A DNA stretch of 64,000 nt. Source: Lucinisca nassula (Eukaryota > Mollusca > Bivalvia > Lucinida > Lucinidae). The notes beneath the pieces are model-generated. The model did not search any database. It had not been told where the DNA came from and worked only from the letters and a program-made list of their open reading frames with translations. This document shows positions 18,862-28,696 of the stretch, piece after piece. The stretch lies in NCBI GenBank assembly GCA_963580285.1, contig OY757016.1:39199124-39263123 (forward strand), in the 5' to 3' direction. Position 1 is the first letter of the stretch; each line of letters begins with the position of its first letter. The position numbers were made by a program, and so were the translations under genes.

Positions 18862-19730
18862 ATTTTACGTTCTTTGATGTATGACTTACATCGTCCCACG
18901 GGCAAAGTCTCGGGGTTTACTTAAACTTTGCTCGTGACTGGATGTTATTCATATTTCAATGAACGTTAAGAAAATTTACATTTATTTTTAAAAAGATGAT
19001 CAGAGCCGTGCCAAAAGAGTTTAATTTTCGTGTCGTCACATATGTGCGTACAGCGAAAACTCAGAAAATCTTAAGAAAAGAATCCACCACTCTTCCTTGA
19101 CTGCAAAAAGATACTTTGGCTGAATGGCCATTTTACTGCACGAACTTATGTAACGGGATGTCTACCAAGATAACGTTAAATTTCAAAAAGTTGCGACAGT
19201 AAAGCTATCGATATACTGGTGGAAACCTAACGTCATGACATTTACTTCATTTTAAATGGCTGGTAAATTAATAAAGACATTAGAACGGGGATATGGGTTA
19301 GTATAAAAAAAAAAGATATTTGGGGTAAATCATGGGTTTTAAGGCCAAAAACTCCTGTTTTACGACCGTAACACCACCGGTTCACGTTTTGAAAATTGAT
19401 TTGTGAAATCAAGTTTCTGTGTTAAGGGGAATGGGATCGCCAGGCAGATTTGCTGCCATTTTTCAAAGGGAGACAACTTTCGGGACTTCCTGTTTGCTTT
19501 TCTATAAGCCCTGTCCCACTGAAAAAGGGGTCTACTCTTAAAGGAAAGAATTCGTTGACCCTTATTGACATGGGAGACAAATTACTTTTGCAGGAGTTGC
19601 CTCTCCTGAAGGTGTACCCATTCCACTTAAATCAATTCTATATTTGGTACTGGACCTAAACACCGCTTCCGCTGCTTCAGTTGCGTAATAAAAAATAGTT
19701 CTTAAGACCCAGCATGACAATACTGCTGTA
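18862..19730. other. Unassigned stretch
   Basis: No coding, RNA or repeat feature recognised. Short frames such as 19450-19659 show no domain. Confidence 0.4.
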
Positions 19731-19732
19731 AG

Positions 19733-19930
19733 CATGGAGCGCTGTGGTGCACTGGTAAAGCAACGGACTCGTGATCGTGAGGTACCGGGTTTGATCCCCA
19801 CTAGCATCAAGTTTTATTTCCTTGAACAAGAGACTTTATCCACATTTCTTAGTACTGGTTTCTACCCAGGAAAAAAAGTACCACATGGAAAATTTGTACT
19901 AGTTTACTAAATGTGTTACCTTCTATAAAT
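19733..19930 (+). mobile_element. tRNA-like SINE
   Basis: A box GTGGTGCACTGG and B box GGGTTTGATCCCC (about 19788-19800) in a tRNA-like head, then the CCTTGAACAAGAGACTTTAT body common in SINEs. The acceptor stem is not paired. Confidence 0.6.
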
Positions 19931-19936
19931 AGAAGT

Positions 19937-20048
19937 CTCCGATGTGTAATGGTTATGCTACTCGCCTTGTAAACCAGGGATCGCAGGATCGATCCCGGGC
20001 TCCTCCTGACTTTCGGATGAGTCTTTAAACCGAGGTCACGTCCCCGTA
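19937..20048 (+). mobile_element. SINE fragment
   Basis: Plus-strand relative of 3240-3520: B box AGGATCGATCCC, then TTTCGGATGAGTCTTTAAAC. It is cut at 20048, where a MITE half begins. Confidence 0.55.
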
Positions 20049-20159
20049 TGACATCGAGCAGAAATAAGAAAAATAAGGTTTAGCCCTGTAAACCCCAGTT
20101 TTGCTATATAAAAGTGGGGTTAAAGGGGGTCAAAGTATATAGGCATGTTTGTGTGATGT
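20049..20159. mobile_element. MITE family A, right half only
   Basis: Begins in the hairpin arm (GAGCAGAAATAAG) and ends TTTGTGTGATG. The left half and the hairpin loop are absent. Confidence 0.7.
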
Positions 20160-20214
20160 TTAGTTGCCTGCGCAGGCTCGGATGAACTTGCTCTTATATA
20201 CTGTGCGATAAGTG

Positions 20215-22045
20215 TCATTAGCTCGCCTTACGAAAGTAAGGGGGGAGCTATTGTCATACCCCCCGGCGTCGGCGTCAGCGTCGGTATCAGCGTCAGCGTC
20301 GGCGTCAGCATCGGCGTCCGCATTTGGTTAAAGTTTACCTGCAAGCTCTTATATGTGATGTTTTACAAGTTTATTTTGAATATATAATTAACAATTGGTA
20401 AAAAAAACAATATTTAACATTATCATTGTACTTCATTTTTCAGGTTTTTTTTTTTTTTTTGGCTTAAATTGGACTTTTTGAGAAGTTAATATTTTTCTCT
20501 GTATTACCTCCCTTATTTCCCTGTGTTAAAGTTTACCTGCAAGCTGGGTGAGTTCAAATCTCGGGGGAGGCATTTTTTTTTTTTTTTTTTTTTTTTTTTT
20601 CGTTTCGTTTCCTTTTCTTTTCTTTTTTTTTTTTTCTTTTTAAAAACATAGGAAAAAATTTTTGAGAAGTTAATATTTTCCTCTGTATTACCTCCCTTAT
20701 TTCCCTGTGTTAAAGTTTACCTGCAAGCTGCGTGAGTTCAAATCCCGGGGGAGGCATGTTTTCTTTTTTTTTTTTTTTTTTTTTCGTTTCTTTTTCTTTT
20801 TCTTTTTAAAAACATAGCGGGTCTGGGGCTCAAGGTCAAGGTCACTGTGGCTATTTTTAGAAAAACATTGTCATCGCTCTAGCGCCTTCATTTATTGATA
20901 GATTTTAATATAGCTTCACACAAATGTTGGGTATAATGATATCCCGAGTGACTTTGACTTTTAGGGTCCGGGGCTTAAGGTCAAGGTCACTACTTTAATG
21001 GTCACGGGTCAGGGTCACTGTGGCTATTTTTAGAAAAAACATTGTCATCGCTCTAGCGCCTTCATTTATTGATAGATTTTAATATAGCTTCACACAAATG
21101 TTGGGTATAATGATATCTCGAGTGACTTTGACTTTCAGGGTCCGGGGCTTAAGGTCAAGGTCACTACTTTAATGGTCACGGGTCAGGGTCACTGTGGCAG
21201 TTTTTAGAAAAACATTGTCATCGCGCTTGCACCTTAATTTATAGATGTATTTTATTATAACTTCACACAAATGTTGGGTATGATGATATGTCCAGCGGGT
21301 TCGACTTTCAGGGTCTGGGGTTGAAGGTCAAGGTCACTATGGCTATTTTTAGAAAATCTTTTTCATCGCTCTTGCGCCTTTATTTATGGATGGATTTTAA
21401 TATAACTGCACACACATATTGGGTATGATGATATTTCGAGTAACTTTGACTTTCAGGTTCCGGGGCTGAAGGTCAAGGTCACTGTGGCTATTTTTAGAAA
21501 AACTTTGTGATCGCTCTAGTGCCTACATTTATTGATGGATTTTGATAGAACTTTACACAAATGTTGGGTATGATAATATCTCGAGCGAGTTCGACTTCCA
21601 GGGTCTGAGCCTGAAGGTCAAGGTCACTGTGGCTATTTTTAGAAAAACTTTGTGATCACTCTAGTGCCTACATTTATGGATGGATTTTAATAGAACTTTA
21701 CACAAATGTTGGGTATGATGATATCTCGAGCGAGTTCGACTTTTAGGGTCTTGGGCTGAAGGTCAAGGTCACTGTGGCCATTTTTAGAAAAACTTTGTCA
21801 TCGCTCTTGCGCCTTCATTTATTGATGGATTTTAATATAACTTGACACAAATGTTTGGTATGATGATATCTCGAGTGACTTTGACTTTCCGGGTCAGGGG
21901 CTGAATGTCAAGGTCACTGTGGCTTTTTTTTTTAAAAAAACTTGATCATTGCTCTAGTGCCCACATTTATTGATGGAATTAAAGATAACTTCATACAAAT
22001 GTTGGGTATGATAATATCTTGAGTCAGTTCAACTTTCATAGCTGA
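20215..22045 (+). mobile_element. Composite element: hairpin, CGTC-rich run, 145-bp tandem array
   Basis: Starts with a stem-loop (TAGCTCGCCTTACGAAAGTA...GGAGCTA), then a GGCGTC/AGCGTC run (20262-20325), then two ~180-bp direct repeats with long poly-T tracts (20500-20820). From 20820 to 22045 about eight units of ~145 bp follow, most containing AAGGTCAAGGTCACT. The layout parallels the elements at 33.2-34.5, 36.9-39.5 and 53.7-57.3 kb. No ORF; probably non-autonomous. Confidence 0.65.
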
Positions 22046-22067
22046 AGTTAATTTATTTTATTTTCAG

Positions 22068-22229
22068 ATGACTGCGCCTGCAGTTAACGCGGTGCCCAGT
22101 CCCCCTTTCTGGTGGCCCGTTCCTCAGTTTCTTCCAATAAACTGGTTTCTTGCGAACTCGGTTATTGGCGCTATATCTGGAGCTGGTCCCGGATGGTGGG
22201 TAGCCAATATACTGTCTTCAAGTGGCAAG
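22068..22229 (+). CDS. Candidate exon 1 of a small hydrophobic protein
   Basis: Acceptor-like TTTATTTTATTTTCAG precedes ATG directly; 54 codons follow to donor AAG|GTAAGC. The product begins MTAPAVNAVPSPPFWWPVPQ and has a hydrophobic stretch around NWFLANSVIGAISG to WWVANIL that could span a membrane once. It ends in phase 0. The upstream AG suggests a non-coding 5' exon or an internal exon. I do not recognise the family. It lies just after a satellite array, so an unknown repeat with chance splice signals remains possible. Confidence 0.4.
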
Positions 22230-22262
22230 GTAAGCTATTATGAAATTATGCAAGTGTTTTAG

Positions 22263-22372
22263 CGGCCCCTGCCCATCGGGGCTTGAAGAAATAGATGGGC
22301 TGCATGGTGCTTCCACGCAGAGCTGAAACCGACCGCACACGAGTACTGGTAAAGCGCTTAGAGGATCTATCT
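22263..22372 (+). mobile_element. F element, 5' part (split by retrozyme)
   Basis: Matches the first ~110 bp of 2205-2519 (CCCCTGCCCATCGGGGCTTG on). It breaks at GAGGATCTA, where a retrozyme unit is inserted, and resumes at 22562. Confidence 0.7.
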
Positions 22373-22561
22373 AATATGTTCTATAAAGGGTTATCCTTTG
22401 AAAACAAGGAATACATCACAGAACTGGAAAATACGGAGTGTACGTGTTAGACTAGTTAGTTTCGGCCATTTAGGCCTCATCAGTGACCCTCAAATATTTC
22501 TTTTTAAAATTCCACAATGGAATCAATGATCCCAAAGGACAAGAAAATATAAACTACACTA
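22373..22561 (-). mobile_element. Retrozyme unit nested in an F element
   Basis: Begins AATATGTTCTATAAAGGG, the same start as the 8533 and 8794 units, and runs to ATAAACTACACTAT. One partial monomer, diverged. Confidence 0.75.
22449..22494 (-). ncRNA. Decayed hammerhead ribozyme
   Basis: Core CTGATGA, stem II GGCC-TAAAT-GGCC and GAAAC are intact; stem III is ACTAACTAGT (three pairs, loop AACT). Helix I no longer pairs beyond the first position (GGGTCA against TAACAC), so cleavage is doubtful. Confidence 0.65.
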
Positions 22562-22742
22562 TAAGCCTGACCAGGCAAAGCGGTGTCCATGCTTATAAAC
22601 CCTATTGGTTTCATTGGTCGACATGGCTTGAGATGTCATTTCATCTCAATGTCCGGTAAAAGTCCCACAAAATTGGAAGCAACGTCTCCAAAATGACCAA
22701 TACAGTGTTGACGGGGACCTTAAACCTCAGATCAAACAAACA
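22562..22742 (+). mobile_element. F element, 3' part
   Basis: Resumes AGCCTGACCAGGCAAAGCGG and ends GACCTTAAACCTCAGATC followed by AAACAAACAAAG, with a longer CAAA-type tail than at 2.5 kb. Confidence 0.7.
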
Positions 22743-22984
22743 AAGCAATTGTTTCATACTTTTCTGGGAGACTGTCAAAACTATCAGGGCCGAGCAGCTG
22801 AATTATCGCCTCAGGCCGGAGGCAGAAGGCGAAAATTCATCAGTTGGTCCACAGCACCGAAAAGCCAAAAGACCGACCCAACCATTATCGGATGGTGATA
22901 TAGTTCACCCAGGTAAAAATGGTTAGAATTTATCCCCTGTTTAAAGGCTATGGTGTATTTAAGGCTGTGGGATGAGTTTGTTTT

Positions 22985-23060
22985 TATTTTATACTCTGCA
23001 GTGAAATCAATGCATATCTGAAACGAATAAAAATGATATTTTTCACACTGTGAAAATATA
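22985..23060 (-). mobile_element. Family K fragment
   Basis: Matches 41395-41480 (CAGTGAAATCAATGCATATC, TTCACACTGTGAAAATAT). A short remnant adjoining a PLE tail. Confidence 0.6.
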
Positions 23061-23061
23061 A

Positions 23062-23750
23062 GATATAAAATCAACCCACAAGTCCCATCAGATACACCAA
23101 GGGTAAGAAACACAAACATGAAACAACTAGACCCTAATGGAAACATCACTAGCGGAATGCCAAAAGGACAGTTACTTTCCCACAAAATGGCCAATTGGCT
23201 ATCCAAAACAAAAACATAAGCGATACACACACTCAAAGACAAACAATAACAAAAATAAACAACGACAGAAGAACCGCCTTGCAACGGTCAGTGAAAAGAA
23301 TTTCACTAAGAATTTCACTGAAAGGCTTAAATCGAGTTTACGCGGCCACAATCCACGCCCTTACTTCCGTCGCGATTTAGACAAATAATTTGTTCAGTCC
23401 GCATGCAAGGCCTCCTAACTCATCAGTGCAACATCTCCGTAAACACAAAAATCAAACAACCATAGAGATGAAACAACGGTGATGACTCGACAGCGAGAAA
23501 CCACTGAAATGCTGGAGCAAAAGAACACCAAGAGTTAGCCTTCGATGGGCCCAACCAGAGACAGAGCATCAGGTACCAACCAACATTACTTAAGTCAGCC
23601 TTTACGCTGGAACCGTCATAGAATCTGAGGCCTGACCCACCGGCGTGCAATCAAAGCGGGAAGCAAAGTTATCAAACGTGATTGGGCATGCAGTTTCTCG
23701 TTTAGCATTTATGTTGTATCAATTTTTTTTATATCGAAGAATAATGCATG
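23062..23750 (-). mobile_element. PLE 3' region with SECIS and end of the RT frame
   Basis: Minus-strand copy covering the tail, SECIS and about 100 bp of the C-terminal coding part (frame ending SDSMTVPA then TAA). 5' truncated at about 23750 within the block for FRKIILRYKKIG. Frames at 22811-23284 and 23137-23388 are artefacts of it. Confidence 0.8.
23555..23632 (-). promoter_or_regulatory. Candidate SECIS element in a dispersed PLE fragment
   Basis: Minus strand: ATGAC (complement of 23615-23619), CCAGC, AAA, and TGAT (complement of 23568-23571). GGT/ACC and CCAGC/GTTGG pair, the latter with a G-U. A small stem ACTTAAGT lies in the apical part, as in form 2 SECIS elements. Confidence 0.7.
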
Positions 23751-23849
23751 TATTTTGTTGAAAAAACAGTGAGCTGCTTTAAAATTGTATTTGCCAAAAC
23801 TACGTACATTTTTCGAGCAAATATGCCACTACAATGGTTAATGTACTTA

Positions 23850-24130
23850 TGTAAAGCCGGCTCTCTTAGATAGCGACGCGGGTAAAGTGATTGGCTTATT
23901 TACCGGCGATCGTGGTAAGTTACCGCTACATTGGTGGCAGCGGTGGAATAGAAACGGTGTCGCCGGTGTATTGCGTAGACAGTGCCCTCGGATTTGTATA
24001 GTGAGACATGTTTGACTACGGGGCGAAGTAAAAATATGAAGGGAAAATGTAACGGTTATTAATATGTACCACTTCCACTTGCGACGCGGTTAGGGTTAGA
24101 CTGGTTGGCTTTTCCTCGAAGTTAGTACGT
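23850..24130 (+). mobile_element. Deleted LTR retroelement remnant (LTR, PBS, PPT, LTR)
   Basis: A possible LTR starts TGTAAAG (23850) and ends CCGCTACA (23930). It is followed by TGGTGGCAGCGGTGG (23932-23946), complementary to the 3' end of a eukaryotic tRNA-Leu plus CCA. About 90 bp later a purine run GAAGGGAAAA (24038-24047) precedes TGTAACGG, a second LTR start. The two LTRs share only short blocks (GCGACGCGG, TTGGCTT). There are no gag or pol genes between. Tentatively a TRIM-like or internally deleted Gypsy-type element. Confidence 0.5.
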
Positions 24131-24295
24131 GGTTGAGCGACTGCGTTAATTGACTTCGTGGGTTCTTCTTACTTGAACAGTCACAATTTTGACCACTAGC
24201 GAGCTAACGTGGCTTTAAGCAACATTCTTACACAGCGCGTCTATAAAGGTCATAGAAAATAACTGTGTTTTATTCTGCAACAAATAACAGCTCGG

Positions 24296-24640
24296 AAGAG
24301 CTTGACGAGTGACGTCATTAACAACTGCTAATTTATGACGTCACTAGTCATTTTCTCGCATCGAAAACGTCAGAAAAGGATATAAATGCGTGTGTTTCAG
24401 TCGATAATTTTAGCGGGATTTCGAAAGGTTGTGAGATTTTGAAGGTAACAACAACAACATTATTGCCGATTTTCAGCGTGTTATAATCGATATAGTATGT
24501 GATTTGTTGAGTAATAAAACACAGTTTGTCGGTCAGTTGTAAATAGACAAATCACGCGCGCTACGCGCTCGTGATTTCATCTACTTTACAAATGACCTCC
24601 AAACTGTGATTTATTACTCAACAAATCACAGTTAGAGCCG
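24296..24640. mobile_element. Palindromic MITE
   Basis: GATTTGTTGAGTAATAAA near 24501 is mirrored by TTTATTACTCAACAAATC near 24610-24629, with AGTTGTAAATAGACAAATCA / ATCTACTTTACAAATGAC arms and a GCGCGCTACGCGC centre. The flanking 24296-24495 contains TGACGTCA-type sites of unknown meaning. Confidence 0.65.
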
Positions 24641-24728
24641 ATCTATTTCTTAGATAATCTAATGTATTTATTAGCATTATTATTATTATTATTATTATAT
24701 TGCCTTATGTTATTGTTTTATTTTCCAG

Positions 24729-24785
24729 CAATGGATAGGCACGAGATATCGGTTTTACCGGATTTCCTTTCTTGCAGGACCATTT
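24729..24785 (+). CDS. Candidate exon 2 of the small hydrophobic protein
   Basis: Flanked by TTGTTTTATTTTCCAG and GTAAGT. Its length is 57 bp, phase 0 at both sides, joining in frame to 22068-22229. Product QWIGTRYRFYRISFLAGPF, rich in aromatic and basic residues. Good splice signals are the main support; no homologue recognised. Confidence 0.4.
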
Positions 24786-24805
24786 GTAAGTATCGCCCTC
24801 AATAC

Positions 24806-24955
24806 TCACCGCGTGAATAAGTCCGTGAAATGGACGCCCCCTAAACCCAACTTTATGTGGAGAAAACTGGAGTTTACGGGGGTATACATTATTTTCCTTA
24901 TTTTTGTTCCAAGAAATAGGTTGTGGGTACTCGTTAGAACCTCCTCAAAGCCCAA
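24806..24955. mobile_element. MITE family B, left half (interrupted)
   Basis: CCGCGTGAATAAGTCCGTG to GGTACTCGTTAGAACCTCCT. The other half appears at 25300-25430 (ATGTCTTGGAGCAGAAATAA), with a PLE relic and other sequence in between. Confidence 0.6.
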
Positions 24956-24959
24956 TTTA

Positions 24960-25100
24960 TATATTGAGCCACCATGAAATACAGGTTCCGCCAGGTCTTG
25001 TTGAAGAAGAGAATTCAGTCCATCATTGAATTTTAAAACTAAATCGAAACGATATCTATAAAATTTAAAAAAGGCTTTGCGAAGTTTATAATACCCATAG
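24960..25100 (-). pseudogene. PLE RT C-terminal relic
   Basis: Minus-strand translation GYYKLRKAFFKFYRYRFDLV, then NSLLQQDLAEPVF, aligns to the thumb end of copy A (YHKLRKAFSKFYRRH... SLLQQGLSEPEF). Much more diverged than the other PLE pieces, so an older insertion or a different lineage. Confidence 0.7.
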
Positions 25101-25299
25101 CTCTGAAAGCTGATCGGGATAACAGCGGGGGTGGGGGATTTCTGATTTCATCTTGAAAAGATAGGTCGTGTGCATTTAAGAATGACCTCAATCAGGCGAT
25201 TCTTATGAATAAAACACGATAGACCTTTACACTACGGTAAGACATCTGAGGACATAGTGCAGTCGTTCATATCTCCAGAACGGTTAATTTTCTGATGAA

Positions 25300-25440
25300 A
25301 ATGGCTTTTTTATTTTTACTCAAAACTTAGTTTGCCGTCGGTGCTCATTAGAACTTATGTCTTGGAGCAGAAATAAGGAAACTAACGTATACCCCTGTAA
25401 ATCCCAATTTTCTCCATACAAAGTGAAGGTCTCCCCGTGC
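25300..25440. mobile_element. MITE family B, right half (decayed)
   Basis: Contains CTGATGAAAATGGCTTTTTT, GGTGCTCATTAGAAC and GTCTTGGAGCAGAAATAAGG in family B order. The hairpin is mostly lost. Confidence 0.5.
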
Positions 25441-25814
25441 ATGCATTTAATGCTCTTATTTTTCCAACATGCGAGCAGCTAATAAAAAGCTACCGATTTC
25501 CGGACGTTGTAGAACGCTACGTCTTTTGTTTTTGTCTACGTCCACGGGCGTAGACTATATAAGAATGACTTTAGCTCCGGTAGCATTTTAGAAAAGGTCA
25601 CGGTTGGTGACTGATCATCATATTATTTGCTGTCACAATTTTTTGAAATCCGGTTATTAACATGATTAACGGAATGCTGCCTTAAGTTTATCACATGCGC
25701 ATGCACGAGTGCCCTCACGCTTGCAAAATAAACATATTTTCGTGGTTTACATGATGTTATATTTGCCCTCATAATACAGCACATCTAGTTCTTTTTGTTT
25801 TCATATTCTGTTCG

Positions 25815-26130
25815 TTAACCTTGAATGCGAAATGAAAGGTTAACCTATAATGCGAAATGAAAGGTTAACCTATGATGCGAAATGAAAGGTTAACCTATAA
25901 TGCGAAATGAAAGGTTAACCTATAATGCGAAATGAAAGGTTAACCTATAATGCGAAATGAAGGTTAACCTATAATGCGAAATGAAAGGTTAGCTTAGACT
26001 GCGAAATGAAAGGTTAACCTATAATGCGAAATGAAAGGTTAACCTATAATGCGAAATGAAAGGTTAACCTAGAATGCGAAATTAAAGGTTAACCTAGAAT
26101 GCGAAATGAAAGGTTAGCTTAGACTGCGAA
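25815..26130. repeat. 25-bp minisatellite
   Basis: About twelve units built on AGGTTAACCTATAATGCG plus AAATGAA. A variant unit (GGTTAGCTTAGACTGCG) appears twice, near 25988 and 26109, suggesting block duplication. GGTTAACC in each unit is self-complementary. Confidence 0.9.
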
Positions 26131-26297
26131 ATGAATAAGCATGTAGTGCAAGCAGTTATATTTACATGTAATTGTGAAAGATCGGTAATTTTGTTTTTTT
26201 TTATGTTACATTGAAGAGAGCATCTGTAATCTGTGTCAGCTATACACTTACATATTAACAATATACACATGATAAGTTTTGTCATTTTACTTTCCAG

Positions 26298-26306
26298 TCC
26301 AAGTAA
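26298..26306 (+). CDS. Candidate terminal exon of the small hydrophobic protein
   Basis: After TTTTACTTTCCAG (to 26297), phase-0 reading gives Ser-Lys-stop (TAA 26304-26306). This would close a 75-residue protein. A two-codon end can arise by chance, so this is the weakest of the three exons. Confidence 0.28.
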   Translation, partial: SK

Positions 26307-26424
26307 TGCACAAATTAATATGTGCTGAGCGGAGACACGAGCTATTGGTAAAAGCTAATACTTGTTATACTGAACGTGGCTGGGTGTCACTAAACTATGG
26401 TGGTATATAATAATAGTTTGGAAA

Positions 26425-26725
26425 ATATTAAGTCGAGTGGTCGACATATTATTTCGATCGCCCGACATAATATCTCGAGCGCTCAATATAGTATCTCGAG
26501 CGCTCGACATATTTTTTCGATATCTCGACTTAGTATCTCGAGTGTGGTACTTAATATCTCGAGCGCTCTACATTATTATCTCGAGCGTTCTACACATTAT
26601 CTCGAGTGCTTTACATCTTAACACGAGCGCTTGACATAATATATCGAACGCTCTACATATTATCTCGAGGGCTGTACATAATATTTCGAGCGCTCGACAT
26701 GTTATCTCGAGCGCTCAATTTATCA
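26425..26725. repeat. 21-22 bp tandem repeat with XhoI-like palindromes
   Basis: About fourteen degenerate units of the form CGACATATTATCTCGAGCGCT; CTCGAGCGCTC carries overlapping palindromes. The frame at 26397-26621 is a by-product. Confidence 0.85.
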
Positions 26726-26898
26726 TCCGCGCGAAAACTAAAAAAAAGCCCGCGCATGCGCGCATTCTGATTCGTGTTCTGGCTAGCTGCATGCCGAAGC
26801 ATTAGTCTTAGCTATCAGTTTATACCGCAATCATGCATTCTAGTAACATAATAAAGGGGGTCGAATAACTGCACGCTATAATCGGTGTGACCTATAAT

Positions 26899-27042
26899 AT
26901 AATGTTATTAATCAAGTTATTTCGTATTGGCCCAGGTAAAGGTCCGATCTGCTGCATTGGCCCGATGCCTCGGGCCAATACAGCTGACCGAGGACCTGTA
27001 ACTGGGTCAATGCGAAATGACTTGATTAATGACAATTTTATT
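26899..27042. mobile_element. Palindromic MITE
   Basis: AATGTTATTAATCAAGTTAT is mirrored by TGACTTGATTAATGACAATT. Inner arms TTGGCCCAGGTAA.../...TAACTGGGTCAA and a core GGCCCGATGCCTCGGGCC. Confidence 0.7.
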
Positions 27043-27373
27043 AAATGACACAATTAAAAAGACATGATTATTGATTTTTTTACCGCACTTGACCTCAGTG
27101 AATATTGGTTGACCTGGTGTTAATACGGATAACCTCCGATCAATACAGGATAGTCAATTAATAAACACCAATACGGTGTAATACAAAAAGATCAGTTTGA
27201 AATATAACATACTGGTATACTGCAAAGAAGTGTGTAGGTTTTTTGGTTGGTAATCGCAGTACAATTATTTTCCATTTCCCCCGTGACTAAAATATTGACC
27301 TCTTGCGCTCGCCTTCGCTGAATTGCGATGTCTTCTGCACAGATGACATAATAAAATTCATTGAGCACCGTGA

Positions 27374-27993
27374 TTAACCCTTTACCACTCAGGGATTTTG
27401 TGAATTTCGCTGATTTTCACAGTGTTGCACCTGACAGCAACTTCTACTAGCCATTGTTTCATAATGGATGGTCTGTTTTACACCAAACTCGGTATGAATG
27501 TTCATTGGGCAGTTGCCTTTCAAATGCAACCTTTCATGAATTGATCATTGTTGTCATGGTAAAGAGGGGGCATTACAAAGTTGGCAAAAAGTGTGTTTTC
27601 ACATGAATTTTTGACCACATTTGATCTTCACACAGCTGTTTGGCACTGGTCATTTTCACTGTTTGCAGCATGTTTTATCAGCATCAATTTTCAGGCATTT
27701 TTTACCCCAGACACTCTCAGATATAAATCTTTGCGGCCGGTTGGGCCATACACCCAAAATTTTTCGGGATGTGAGGGTGGGGGGGGGGCGTTGCCCCCCC
27801 CCCTTCAATCCGCCCCAGAATAATTTTAGTGGGGAGGCGCGCGAAGAAACAGGTCTTTTTTTTTGCCCAACAAATCCTAAAGCAAACATAACTATCCAGG
27901 GGTAGAAATGCAGATTTTAGGTGCTTCTGGGGCTTTAAATGGGGGGGGGGGTGCAGACACGTAAAAACACGTATCTGAGTGGGAAAGGGTTAA
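27374..27993. mobile_element. piggyBac-like MITE, family M
   Basis: TTAACCCTTTACCACTCAGG at the left and CTGAGTGGGAAAGGGTTAA at the right: TTAA target plus near-perfect inverted repeats. ~620 bp, with G- and C-runs, no transposase frame. Confidence 0.75.
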
Positions 27994-28284
27994 CTGAAAT
28001 CTGGGAACATACTGAATTTTAGTCTAAAGTGCATTAATTTTATCTGAAATATTATTTCTTGCAATAAAATGATGAAAAAACATTATTTTGGTCAGTCGGG
28101 ATTTTCTTCTTCATTAACACAGTGCGTTTGTAAAAACATTTCTTCTCATGACGTCCGCTGCAAAAGAAATACAGTAATATGCGTCTCCTTTCTTTCTTTC
28201 TTTTTTTTTTTTTTTTATTTTTTTTTTTGGTCTTGTCTGTCTGTTTGCTGTGCATCTGCGTTAGTCCTGACAACATTTATAATA

Positions 28285-28378
28285 TATAGAGGATCTTACA
28301 TGAGTGTTCATGTATTATTGAATTTATTAAACGAGTTGAGGAAAAGGGATAAAATGCGAGGTCATATGATAAATTGAC
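28285..28378. mobile_element. Family Q half-element
   Basis: Starts AGAGGATCTTACATGAGTGT and continues through TTTATTAAACGAGTTGAGG, matching one arm of 8111-8345. Confidence 0.6.
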
Positions 28379-28690
28379 ATAATATATTTTCAGTTGCTTG
28401 CAAGAAAGTGATACTTGCATGTGTAGATTAATGTGAACATTATTTGTTAATTGATTGACTGATTAATTGGCTGACCGATTGATCGATTTACCAATTTATT
28501 TATTTTTTTATTTTTTTTGGTCTGTTCATTAACATATTAATTAAACTATACACGCAAAAGTCCAAACCCCCAACCCCAAATATGCATGTATAGATATTCT
28601 GTAATACCATGTTCATGTAAAAGTTACTGTATTTTGCCTTATCCTCATATGTCTTTGTAAGACCTGAGTTAAATAAACTTTATGTTCTGT
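28379..28690. other. Unassigned AT-rich stretch
   Basis: Low-complexity T-rich segments; nothing recognised. Confidence 0.4.
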
Positions 28691-28696
28691 TCTGCT

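Noticed and set aside
25815..26130. CRISPR-like array
   Set aside because: Units are head-to-tail with no spacers, and the context is eukaryotic; a minisatellite.
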